A stretch of DNA of 64,000 nt, taken from the NCBI GenBank assembly GCA_037903475.1, contig JBAJFG010000472.1, positions 496,001 to 560,000 on the forward strand, written 5' to 3'. Shown in pieces: positions 25,329 to 34,780 of the stretch. The number at the start of each line of letters is the position of its first letter. Position 1 is the first letter of the stretch. The notes under the pieces are model-generated. The model saw only the letters and a list, made by a program, of their open reading frames with translations, did no database searches and had not been told where the DNA came from. The position numbers were made by a program, and so were the translations under genes. Source of the DNA: Ancylostoma caninum (Eukaryota > Nematoda > Chromadorea > Rhabditida > Ancylostomatidae).

Positions 25329-26693
25329 TCACACGGAGAAATTCATGGTATTCAAATCATGAGTGCAGGAAGAACATTTGATATTTGTTGACGAGTCCGG
25401 GGAACGCTTCTCCAGATAGACAATGGTGATTTCGTTTGTAGAGTCCCACCTGCTGAAAAAAGGTGTTGGTGTTTTCTGCGTCCATTTGCGAGTACCTTTC
25501 CAATATGTCCATGTAACAAATACTTCAACAATCTCATCTTGATAGAAACATGCGTCAGCTTCATAGTTTCTGCTTACCCAGACAAACTTTCGGAACTTCC
25601 GCAGGTGACCCGACGGAATTTCCGAATAAGCTCCGCGGAAGTTTCGAACTGACTCCGCGGAAGTTCCGAACTGGCTCTGCGGAAGTTCCGAGACCGAACA
25701 AGAGTGACGTAATTCGCGCATTATAGAGTTAATCATAATTCGAATAATAGGGTAAAATGGGCCAACATGGAGTGATGAACACCTCCACGCGTCCCGATGC
25801 CAAAAATCGTAGCATCATGAATCCCACCACAGATCGTTCCACCACGTAGCACGAATTGCCTGTAGCGGCTTCGTGTTCTGAAGATGAGCCTCAAGCAGGT
25901 CTGCCCTCTGAGTGTGCTACGTATCTGCGTCAGGTTTCAAAATCAATGATGACATGGAAAAATTCCTCTTTGGTAAAAATCTGTCAAATTTTCGTATTTA
26001 TGGGAATAATCCGAGGCGTACATTTATCTGATACGAGCTCGACTCGAAATTCGACATTACAGATGGCATTATTGGGGCATCCCGAAGTGAATTTCGAGGA
26101 AAAAATAGTGTAAAAAAATTCTTATTCTACCACGGCTTCTCCTATGGCTAGCTGAAGTCAACCAAGAACATATCACTATAAAAATTGGACGAGAACATGC
26201 CATTTGATCTGTTAGTTTCTTGGATCATTCTATCTGTCTTGAAGCTCTGCGGAAGTTCCGAAAAGTGTCAAGCTCCGCGGAAGTTCCGAAGCTACTTTTT
26301 TCTCTGCGTCTCCATTCGGAACTTGCGCGGAAATTCCGGAAAAATCGACGAGTGACGTCACATTTCCGCGGAAGTTCCGAAAATCGGGCTCCAATAGTAA
26401 GTAAATCAGGCTCCGCGGAAGTTCCGAAAATCGACAAGCTCCGCGGAAGTTCCGAAAGTTTGTCTGGGTATGAAAACCAGAGGTGTCCTGACAATTGTGG
26501 TCACTCCTTTTCCCATAATCACATCTCCGTGAAGCAGAAACTTTGTGACAAGTCTCTTTTTCAAGGAGTGTCGTTCATTTGTATTGATAAGCTTGCTGTC
26601 GTTCTGAGGGTTGAGTGCAACCCAAAAGGGAAAGTGTTCGCATTGGCCTAAAGCAGACTTTGGGTGCTGCGCACCTTGAATCACCTCCTCCAT
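25329..26693 (-). pseudogene. Unidentified minus-strand coding exon split by a transposon
   Basis: Two minus-strand open segments, 26693-26469 (75 codons, starting ATG) and 25574-25329 (81 codons plus stop), lie either side of the element at 25577-26468. Removing the element with one copy of its TA duplication joins them in the same frame, giving 156 aa. Around the junction this reads TIVRTPLVFISRNYEADA. Downstream are VEVFVTWTYWKGTRKWTQK and the end DLNTMNFSV. I recognise no domain. More of the gene may lie upstream: the minus strand at about 26985-26880 is open with KVWNDDGNVINKRKSDHLQF. The copy is broken unless the element is tolerated or spliced out. Confidence 0.5.
25575..26470. mobile_element. 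TA-flanked element with arrays of palindromic GCGGAAGTTCCGAA
   Basis: Perfect 26 bp terminal inverted repeats begin CCCAGACAAACTTTCGGAAC (25577) and are flanked by TA on both sides. Inside, the left end carries five and the right end six copies or variants of the palindromic core CGGAAGTTCCG, usually as CTCCGCGGAAGTTCCGAA. They lie at about 25591, 25613, 25631, 25653, 25675, and 26246, 26272, 26314, 26364, 26411, 26439. The central 500 bp encodes nothing recognised. Clusters of a short motif near both ends are typical of transposase binding sites. A solo motif copy is at 47577-47590. TA duplication would fit Tc1/mariner-like movement, but the superfamily is not established. Confidence 0.8.
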
Positions 26694-27998
26694 TTTTCAA
26701 GACCACCAACTATGGCGACAACGGTATGCTTTCGTCCTTTGAGAAGGCATTAGTGGCAAAGTCCTCACTCCTTTCTGACAATTATTTGGACGGACGGACG
26801 AGAACTGCAAGACTTCCTGCCATTCTGTTCAGGCTTAGCCCACCATTTCGGCTGATCCTCTTTCTAATGATCATAGAGTCCCGCCGTTGTCGAAAAATTG
26901 GAGGTGGTCCGATTTTCTTTTATTGATAACATTCCCGTCATCATTCCATACTTTGATGGTGTCCTGCTCTGTTTGCAGGGGATGAAGTCTTCAAACTGCT
27001 CAAGGCGCACAACGTTCGCGGTGTCGCCATTTTCATATGACTTTAGGTAGCTGAGTGAATTGTAGGTCAGAAGAAAGGAGGTTACGACGCGTCGAAATTA
27101 TGTATAATAAAGACGTAGTAAAACTTACAGTCAAGAAAATAAAATCGCCAAATGGGTCGTCCATTTTTTCGGCCACACTGTATACTACAATGGATCACGG
27201 ATGGGCTTGACTTTTACCTTGCTTTCTTGAGCAGAGTTTCTTGGAACAATGCAGTTGCAGCTTTGCAAGAATTGACAGAAAAAGTAATATTAAAATCAGC
27301 GGGGAAATATTGAAATATTTCCGAAATCTTCGAATCTAAAAAAAGGAGACTACCGGATACTGCCAACACTATCCAGTAGTTTCCTTTGTTGCATTTTACA
27401 GAATCCTACGGGGATCCTCAAACATTTTTGAACAATTTAATGGAGGAGTGCTATTTCCAAGATTTGCAAGGACCGATACCAGAGACGTATGCGGATTTAG
27501 TCTGTCTTTCATCTCAGCTTTTAAGAAGCCCTTGGCAACATTTTTTTCATTTCAACGTTTCTTATTTTGAAACCTCGCATGAGTGATCCTGCACTTGGTT
27601 CCTGTGCTTTCAGGTTTTTTTTTTCGGAATGAAACACTTTATTTAACTTCGCACTCTTTAGAGGTCTGCGAAGATGTTGATTTTGAAAAAGTCGATTTTT
27701 GAAAGAAACTCTCCCGCTCTTCACCTCTAACATACTTTTGAATTTTTACACCATGTTTTCGTCACTATCTATTTGCAAAAAAAATTGCTGAGAGAAGCAG
27801 CAGCAAATGTAGTGACGGTAGTGGTAGTAGTACTTCTCCTTACTCCGGCTCAATTCTAACGCTAGGTGATCCATCGATGCTTATGGATACGAAGGTGAAC
27901 ATTATACTGGTCTACTTCCTTAGGTTTTATCTTTCTGTTGTGTCTAGCTGTGGAATGAGGCATTTAAGAGGGTAAATTGCATGGGACTCCTCTAACTT
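26694..27998. other. Stretch without a confirmed gene
   Basis: The minus strand at about 26985-26880 is open and may belong to the split exon downstream. The rest shows only short frames. Confidence 0.4.
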
Positions 27999-28639
27999 TC
28001 CAAGCCCTGAAGAAGGCGATGATGCCGAAACAGCCGGAATCAAGTTATAAAACAGTTTTTTTCTGCTGCTCAAACTAATTCTAGAATCCAGCATTTTAGA
28101 GTAACTGTTTCCTTTTTAGGAAATTGGTCATACAAATGAGATATTCAGCGGCACTGAAGGCGAGCCAAGCAAATTTCCGCTTGTATCCAGCGTTAGGTGG
28201 CGATAAACGTCTTAACATTCTTTTCCTGGATCATTCCACCGACTTCTTAACGTTGTCGTTTAAGTTGATGTTCGTGGTATTCGTAGGGATTATGCGATCC
28301 AGATCAGAAGCCTGAGTTATCCGACGTAGTAGAGTTACGGAACAGAAGATGCACTCGAAGGGTAAGATTTTAGTACTTTGGATGCTCACATGAGAGAATT
28401 TTCTACTTCACCTTAGATGAAGCAAGCCACTTCGAACTAATGACGACGATACCTTTTCCTTTAGAATCGATAGCGATCAAATTTAGCTCACATGCATTGA
28501 CTTTTCGAACTCAATGGTTTACATAGCTGTTCAGTATTCATTGCTCATTTTTTAAAGCTTCATCTGGCAAATCATAATATTGTGACGCATATTTATGTGC
28601 ATGCATTGAATCTAACAGCTCATCTATTTGATTCTATAT
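27999..28639 (+). repeat. Retroelement 3' motif and flank
   Basis: CTGAAGAAGGCGATGATGCC followed by GAAACAGCCGGAATC at 28010-28041 resembles the motif downstream of the GIY-YIG reading frame near 17150-17190 (minus strand), so it probably marks the 3' end of another such element. Nothing coding is recognised around it. Confidence 0.4.
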
Positions 28640-28863
28640 TCTATATTCTGGATCTTCCGGCTGTGTTTTACGCTTCTGGAACATGGACTGATAACAGAAG
28701 CATCACCACTGCCGCGAGAACGATACAGTGGGCGTTTGAAGGATGTCTTCTGGGAACGAATAGATGTAGGCAGTGGAAGCGGGTCTTCAGTAGCAAAGAC
28801 TCGAGGGAAAAGTCAAAGAACAGAGACCAGTCAGACTACATGGCATTCGTAAAGCATCGATAG
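28640..28863 (+). pseudogene. RTE-type LINE reverse transcriptase, C-terminal relic
   Basis: The + frame reads AVFYASGTWTDNRSITTAAR, TIQWAFEGCLLGTNR and REKSKNRDQSDYMAFVKHR. The pattern Y-x(3)-TW..., then R-A-x-E-x-C-L-L, then K-x-R-D-x-x-x-Y matches the region after the polymerase domain in RTE-like LINEs of strongylid worms. The catalytic part and the endonuclease are not adjacent, so this is a 5'-truncated relic. Confidence 0.6.
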
Positions 28864-29129
28864 GCATGGCACTGCATGCGACGAAGTGATGTGTAAATAG
28901 TTTTGAGACACTCATTTAGAGAATGTTTGAGTTTCAAACTTACATGATGATCTTGTTGGGGAAAACTTGCACTTACTCTTGTTTTTAGCGTCTGTCCCAC
29001 GCATTTGTAGGGTTTACTGTACTGCTTGTGCTACACCATAGAACGCGATCCTGAGTATCACCCTTAGTAACTCCGACTTCCTTCATATTCTTCTCTATGG
29101 CATCTCTTCATCGTTTTTAAGATGCGGCC

Positions 29130-29700
29130 TAGGACTCCTTACGGTGGTTTCCATCTCAAAGACTCTCAGTTTTTCCATCTCAAAGCCCTCAAATGGTGGT
29201 GGGATGAAGCGGTGGCCTTCTCACTACATGATCATACGATCTTTTCAGCTGAACGAACACCATCTCATCAACAATATTACGTCTATATTCAGCACTTTGT
29301 CACAGCATGAACCCACAAGTCCATCTTATCATATTCACTTTAGCGTTCTGTGCGTTAATTTTCCCCTTTCAACGCTTTTGAGCACCTTAGTCGCACAGAA
29401 TGCTAGTCGATCCTTTTCGTTTCAACCAAATGGAACTATTCATTCCTCGAACCAGCGCATCCACAAATCCGTCTGCACTCGAAAAGCTTCCCAAGTACTG
29501 GAATTCTCTTGATTGCATGAACACCCTGTTACCCGCATTTGTAACGTCGCCTTCTCCTTGACACTGCTCATGACTTAGGTTTTCTTGATTTGAACTTCAG
29601 CGCTGCATCTGCTATGGACCTTGTGCTGGAGAACTGCTTTTGAATCATGATCAATGCAACATCATCAGCACACAGTAGGGTGAATGGTGATCCGTTGATG
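29130..29700 (-). pseudogene. LINE reverse transcriptase relic
   Basis: Read on the minus strand, SPFTLLCADDVALI (about 29690-29650) is the polymerase YxDD-box region. After a frameshift comes REFQYLGSFSSADGFVDALV (about 29500-29440) followed by WLKRKGSTSILCD, the conserved block after the active site in non-LTR elements. Stops and frameshifts interrupt the rest down to about 29130. It lies in opposite orientation to the relic at 28640. Confidence 0.65.
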
Positions 29701-29869
29701 CTTTTTAATAAATTAGCACCGTATCCCCCGTTATAACATCACGTCTTTGGTGCAGTTTACACTATACATATCTCTTGATCGTAAATCGAGGAGGTCCTTC
29801 TGGTATTTCATTTATCGATCATTTCATCGATCCTATTTACTGGTTGTATAAAGCTGTTCCTAGCCTAGC

Positions 29870-30111
29870 TTAACACGTTGCGGACCGAGCCTATTTTTGT
29901 ATGGATGGCAAACTAATGTTTCAACTCCTGTCAGGTCAATCTCATTCGTTGCTTTTTCAATTTAATAATGTAGTCCTGGAAAAGGGGCATCGGAACAGAG
30001 TGCAATTTTGAACATAGAAGCATGACATGATGTACTATGTCCACCACATGCCCAAAATGGGACGAAAGGACGTGATGCACCATGTGTATAACGTGGCCCG
30101 AAAAGGGTTAA
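29870..30111. mobile_element. Possible TTAA-flanked (piggyBac-like) MITE
   Basis: TTAA at 29870-29873 is followed by CACGTTGCGGACC. At 30108-30111 TTAA is preceded by the complement of CCCTTTTCGGGCCACGT. The internal sequence at 30025-30107 is a diverged tandem pair (CATGATGTACTATG and GTGATGCACCATGTG). The ends are not good inverted repeats, so the call is tentative. Confidence 0.35.
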
Positions 30112-30884
30112 AATTAGCTGTAACAGTGAAACTACCTTCCGTGAAATAATCAATGATTATTCTCTATTATTCTCTTTCGGAAAAGGACAGGCATAATATA
30201 ACCGTAGTGTACCGTCAAGCAACTAAAAACCAAAATAAATTTGTAATAAGACCTAGATTTTGACTCAACACTTTGGTTTGGGTGTTACACTACTACATGT
30301 TAACTTATAGACATATCACGCTGTAGACCGCTTAGGCTCCCATATATTACGGTGGTAAGAAAGTCTTGAGCCATTTGACACTTTTTTCTCCTTCTTATTC
30401 AGCATAAAATAGAATTTGCTCAACAATGTAATCACCATAGTTAGTCACTACAGGGCCCCACCTAAGGAGCAGGTTAGCAAAACCTTTTCCTAGAATAGGG
30501 GAGACTGGGTTCAAAGTAATCGCTGACCACTCTTCCAACGTCCTCAACTTTGGTGAATTTTCTTCCTATCTAGGAATGCTTATGCGAGTGATATAAGTGG
30601 TAGTAGGAAAGGGCAACGTCAGAAGAAAAGGGTGGATGGAGAACCGTGACCGAGCCCAGCTCCTCCAATTTTTCACTGGTCTTTATAGCTATACTAAACG
30701 GTATGCCCGGCTTCGCTCGGGTGTTCTACTACGCCGTCTATTTCACACTGATGAGGAAATCTGCTACTACCGGTAAATCCATTGAAAATGTTCATCATTT
30801 CGGTGATCAGGATGCTAACCGACCTGAATAAACCTTACTTAACCGATATATTGGCGAAAAAATGAGATAGTGAAGTTATTTGGA
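30112..30884. other. Stretch without a recognised gene
   Basis: AT-rich with short frames only. Confidence 0.45.
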
Positions 30885-31495
30885 TAATAACTTTATGGAA
30901 AAAGCATGCCATATTAGCGGTCAGCATATTTGAGAACCTCAGTGAATGCGCTCTTACTCATCTCTGAGAAGAAGCGGAAAAAGTCAAAAACTTGATTAAA
31001 AATTCGATAAAATCAATAACACGATGTTCCATGCATAGTGGTTGTCATTTTTGTGATCAGCGCATAATTCCAGTAGATATGTCCTCACTGACCCCTGAGT
31101 AGAAGCCGTGAAAAATCGATAAAATTAGTAAATCGATATCGTCATTCAAAACTGTTGTTATAATTGTGTTCAGCACATTCGAAAACCCCAGTGAGCATGT
31201 CCTCACCGATCCCCGAGCGAAAGTTGTAGAAAGTCGATAAAATCAATAAATCGATACCGTCATTGAAAAGGGCTGTCATATTCGTGTTCAGCACATTCGA
31301 AAACCCCAGTGGGCGTGTCCTCACCGATCCCCGAGCGAAAGTTGCAAAAAATCGATAAAATCGATAAATCGATACCGACGTGCAAAACGGTTGTCGTAGT
31401 CGTGTTCAGCATACTAAAGAACCCTAGTAGACATGTCCTCATCGACCCCTGAACAAAAATAGTGAAAAATCGATAGAATCTATATAATTGATGGG
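30885..31495. repeat. Satellite-like tandem array, unit about 118 bp, five copies
   Basis: Successive units carry GTGTTCAGCACATTCGAAAA (about 31166, 31284 and 31402, with older copies near 31052 and 30918), then TGTCCTCACCGATCCCCGAG and TCGATAAAATCAATAAATCG. Copies become more divergent to the left. The unit length is not a multiple of three and no frame is preserved, so it is non-coding. Confidence 0.8.
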
Positions 31496-31604
31496 CCAAT
31501 CGATAATCCCAGGTGCAAAGTTGCCTATAACCTCCGCCGGCGCCCGTTGGGCCTGTATGCAAAATCTGATCCGGATCGGTTCATCCTCCGCGATTTCTAT
31601 TCGG

Positions 31605-31605
<1 letters not shown>

Positions 31606-31698
<93 letters not shown>
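31606..31698. repeat. (AC)n microsatellite, about 46 units
   Basis: An uninterrupted AC/CA run of 93 bp. Confidence 0.98.
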
Positions 31699-31699
<1 letters not shown>

Positions 31700-31816
31700 C
31701 TTTCACACAGATGGGGCCTAGCGTCATCATGGTGTAGGTATACAAGGAACTCGTGACGGCCATTTTTCTCGATCAGCATCCGCGACTTTCTGAGCTGAAT
31801 AGCGTAAGTGTTACCG

Positions 31817-31817
<1 letters not shown>

Positions 31818-31894
<77 letters not shown>
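31818..31894. repeat. (TG)n microsatellite, about 38 units
   Basis: An uninterrupted TG run of 77 bp, 120 bp after the (AC)n run and complementary to it on the same strand. Confidence 0.98.
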
Positions 31895-31898
<4 letters not shown>

Positions 31899-33010
31899 GG
31901 GAGCAGCTCGTAATACAACATTCCTAGCGAATTCCAGAAGTAGCAAAGGAAACACTTGTTTGGGTGGGACTGCGATTTGGCGGATCTTCTCCTCTACGGA
32001 GCCACATGGCACGATGTTGTTAGAATCGTAGAAGACCCAACTCTCATCTCCAGTGATCAGGTTTTCCGGAAACTCCTTTCAGTGCGGGCAAAGCAGAAAA
32101 AACTGATTATGACCCGAAAGACCTCTTGTGGGATTGACGTCGTAATTAAAGTTAGGGAATGCAATTCGACTATATGTGCCTATTATGGAGAAGCCGCGAG
32201 CTTGGCCTACAACTATCACATGGTAGATAATGGATACCGATCAATAATTAAATGTTCTGAAACTTTCAAAAAAATCGGCTCAAGTCTTTCTTACCACTCT
32301 AATAGAATATCGATAGATAACAGTTTCCGATCGCGGTCAAACTAAGTATTGTAGTGCCCCAACCTCGCGAACAGCTGCTGCTTCTGCTGTTCAGGTATCG
32401 CATGGGGTAAGGGAAGGTTTATAACCTGTAACTGTCTCGTTTAGGTGAACAACTGATGATAGCCTTAACATCATATCGATCACCATCAGCCAGTTGGACC
32501 TGTCCATCCGACGCAATAAATCCATTTTCTTGGTTGCTTCCATTTGTTTGTTTTTACTTTGGTCAATAGCTTACCCAAAAGACATCATTGGGGTAGATAT
32601 TTCGTTGCTTACAATTAGTCCGGGGACACGTACCATACACCAATGAGAAAGTAACATGAATGATATCAATCAATAATGCGAAAGATAGTATGCAGAGAAA
32701 CCTCTGGTGATGTCAACAGGAATTCATTGAGAATCTATTGAATTAGATATGAACACGACCTGCCGACCTGCTATGAGTTTCCTCAGAGATCAACAGGTAA
32801 GGGCATTTAGTGATTGAATCAATATGTACTAGTGTCTAGGCTGTGATTAGTCTCATGTACTAACCCGACGGGTAACTAGGACTATCGGGTCTTTTGCAGC
32901 ACCAGTGTGCAGTAAATTACTAGATTATTGCGCAAGGCACAAGGATACGAATGTAGCATGCAGTAGGATTAGTAACAACTCAAGGAGAAAAAGATGAAAA
33001 AAAAAGATGT
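31895..33010. other. Stretch without a recognised gene
   Basis: An open + frame runs 31956-32345 (129 codons) but resembles nothing I know and has no supporting splice or composition signal. Confidence 0.4.
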
Positions 33011-34253
33011 TATTATTAGGTTGAGCCGAAAGTCCTCGGACAAATTGGTAGTGATGACTTCCAGAGATCATAACTCAGCAAAGAGCTAACGAAAATGAAC
33101 AAGTTAACTACATTTTGACAGAGTATAAAATTCTCTTCAAAGTGCAATTTAAAAAATATACCGATCTAGTTCCTTTCCTGCCACCATGCTGGCGCCAAAT
33201 TCAAGCTGTCACCACTCAACCTCCGCAACGTCGTGCCTTTTCTTCATCTATCTGGCCAAGAACCGGCGGATATCGATAGACGTCTGAAGGAAGTTTACAA
33301 GGAGCACGCCTCCGCTAGAAGTGCAGTTTAGAAATGGCATTCGAATTTTGCGTTGGGCGACTATTCCATCGAAGATGAAAACCGTTCGGGACGCCCGATG
33401 ATTTGGATTTGAACTTGCTGTGGAGACAGGTGGAAGCCAATCCGAATCAAACTGGCGGTTGCTCCTGAGGCGAGTCAAGCCACAGTTGTTCGCGGATTGT
33501 AGTCAATTGACAAGGTACAAAAACTCGGTTGATGAGTACCACATGCTCAAACGCAGCATGACATGGACCCCCGCGATGATATAGCACTTTCTCTCCTTAA
33601 GCCCGAGCGCTCAAAGAGAAGTGGATTCTCTATTGTAGGGTTCACCGGCGTTCCCAATGGGTTGACAAAGGGGCGCATGCAGAAGACGTCCGCAAAACCA
33701 ACGTACACGCCAAAAAGGTTATGCTCTGCATCTGGTGGAGCGTACGCAGCGTCGAGTTCTGGGAGCTGCTCGCTGAGGGATCCACAGTAACCGCGGAAGT
33801 CTACACTAAGCAACTGAGGAATCTGAAAGTGAATCTCGAAAATGCACGCTCGCAGCAGCCCGAAGTCTACCTACAGCACTACAACGCTCGGCCGCATATT
33901 GCAAGAATGACCAAGGCCGAACTGATGAATTTTGGCTGGACCATCTCAACGCACCCACCGTATTTCCAAGATCTGGCTCCCTCAGATTACCATCTTTTTC
34001 CCCATCTCCAACGCCATCTGGATGGTCAACGATTCCAAACCCGCGACAACACCAAAAAGACACTCGAGCATTTCTTCAAGGACCAGTCCCCAGCGTTCTG
34101 GAGCATAGGCATCTACGATCTGCCTAAAAGTTGGCAGAAGACCATCGATGCCAATGGGGCATACTTGAAATGTTTCACGGTTGTCGTCCGAGAATTAGAA
34201 AAAAAAATAAAAATGTCAATTTGTCCGAGAAGTTTCGACTCAACCTAATAATA
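33011..34253. mobile_element. Mariner-family transposon, complete but dead
   Basis: The inverted repeats begin TTATTAGGTTGAG (33013) and end with the complement (34251), continuing through CGGACAAATTG, with flanking TA on both sides. Length is about 1.24 kb, as expected for mariner. The internal transposase reads in + orientation and is described separately. Confidence 0.9.
33240..34190 (+). pseudogene. Mariner DD34D transposase pseudogene
   Basis: The N-terminal part (33245-33400) reads LHLSGQEPADIDRRLKEVY and, after an in-frame TAG, WHSNFALGDYSIEDENRSGR. After frameshifts near 33410-33590 the catalytic domain is open to about 34187, with KKVMLCIWWS, HYNARPHIARMT, HPPYFQDLAPSDYHLF and GAYLKC at the end. 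Of the DD34D triad, the first Asp region is KEKWIL instead of the usual DEKW, the second Asp is Tyr (YNARPH for DNARPH), and the third Asp in APSDYH is kept with the correct 34-residue spacing. It is therefore inactive. The second helix-turn-helix is scrambled. Confidence 0.9.
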
Positions 34254-34710
34254 GCCAGAACATCAGTAAACGCGGTACTTTCGTAAAACGTAAAGTGCAG
34301 AAGACCTACATTAATTTGTAAGCAAAAATTTGATAACAAAGGTTTACAATTTTTAAATTTACATTACAATACAAATAAAAACCTTGTATTGGTTTATTTT
34401 AAATTGTTCATTTTTAATATTATTTTTAGTATTATTTTTATTTATTATTTATTATACCAATTGATATTTTCATTGATTTTATTTTCCACCTGAGTCCCTA
34501 AAGCGGCGGAGACCCCACTTTTTTCTCACACTCCCCCCCCCCTCCCGCCCACTTTCTGCGTCCGCAACTGTCTTCCAGTACTGATTACCTCGACTTTATA
34601 AGGTAGGCACTAAATTTTATTTGGGCTGAAGCCAGAGAGTAAGGAGATTTATCGAGTCTAACATTTACTTACTTTGATAATTTGATGGTCCATCTTCACT
34701 GCTGGATTGG
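34254..34710. other. AT-rich flank
   Basis: Contains a 10 C run at 34533-34542. No gene is seen. Confidence 0.5.
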
Positions 34711-34780
34711 GAAGAGACCTGGAGCGAATGTGGTCTACACTGGGAATTCTCAGTGTGGACCACATTCGCTCCAGGTCTTC
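34711..34780. repeat. 70 bp near-perfect palindrome
   Basis: GAAGAGACCTGGAGCGAATG leads into its own reverse complement about a GAATTC centre near 34746. The arms are about 32 bp with very few mismatches and almost no loop. It is not matched to another copy here. Confidence 0.85.

Noticed and set aside
30885..31562. Minus-strand repeats resembling a repeated peptide (GVFECAEH)
   Set aside because: The tandem unit is about 118 bp, not a multiple of three, so the frame changes between units.
31439..31779. Reading frames encoding long Cys-Val or Thr-His dipeptide runs
   Set aside because: They are translations of the (AC)n and (TG)n microsatellites and carry no coding signal.
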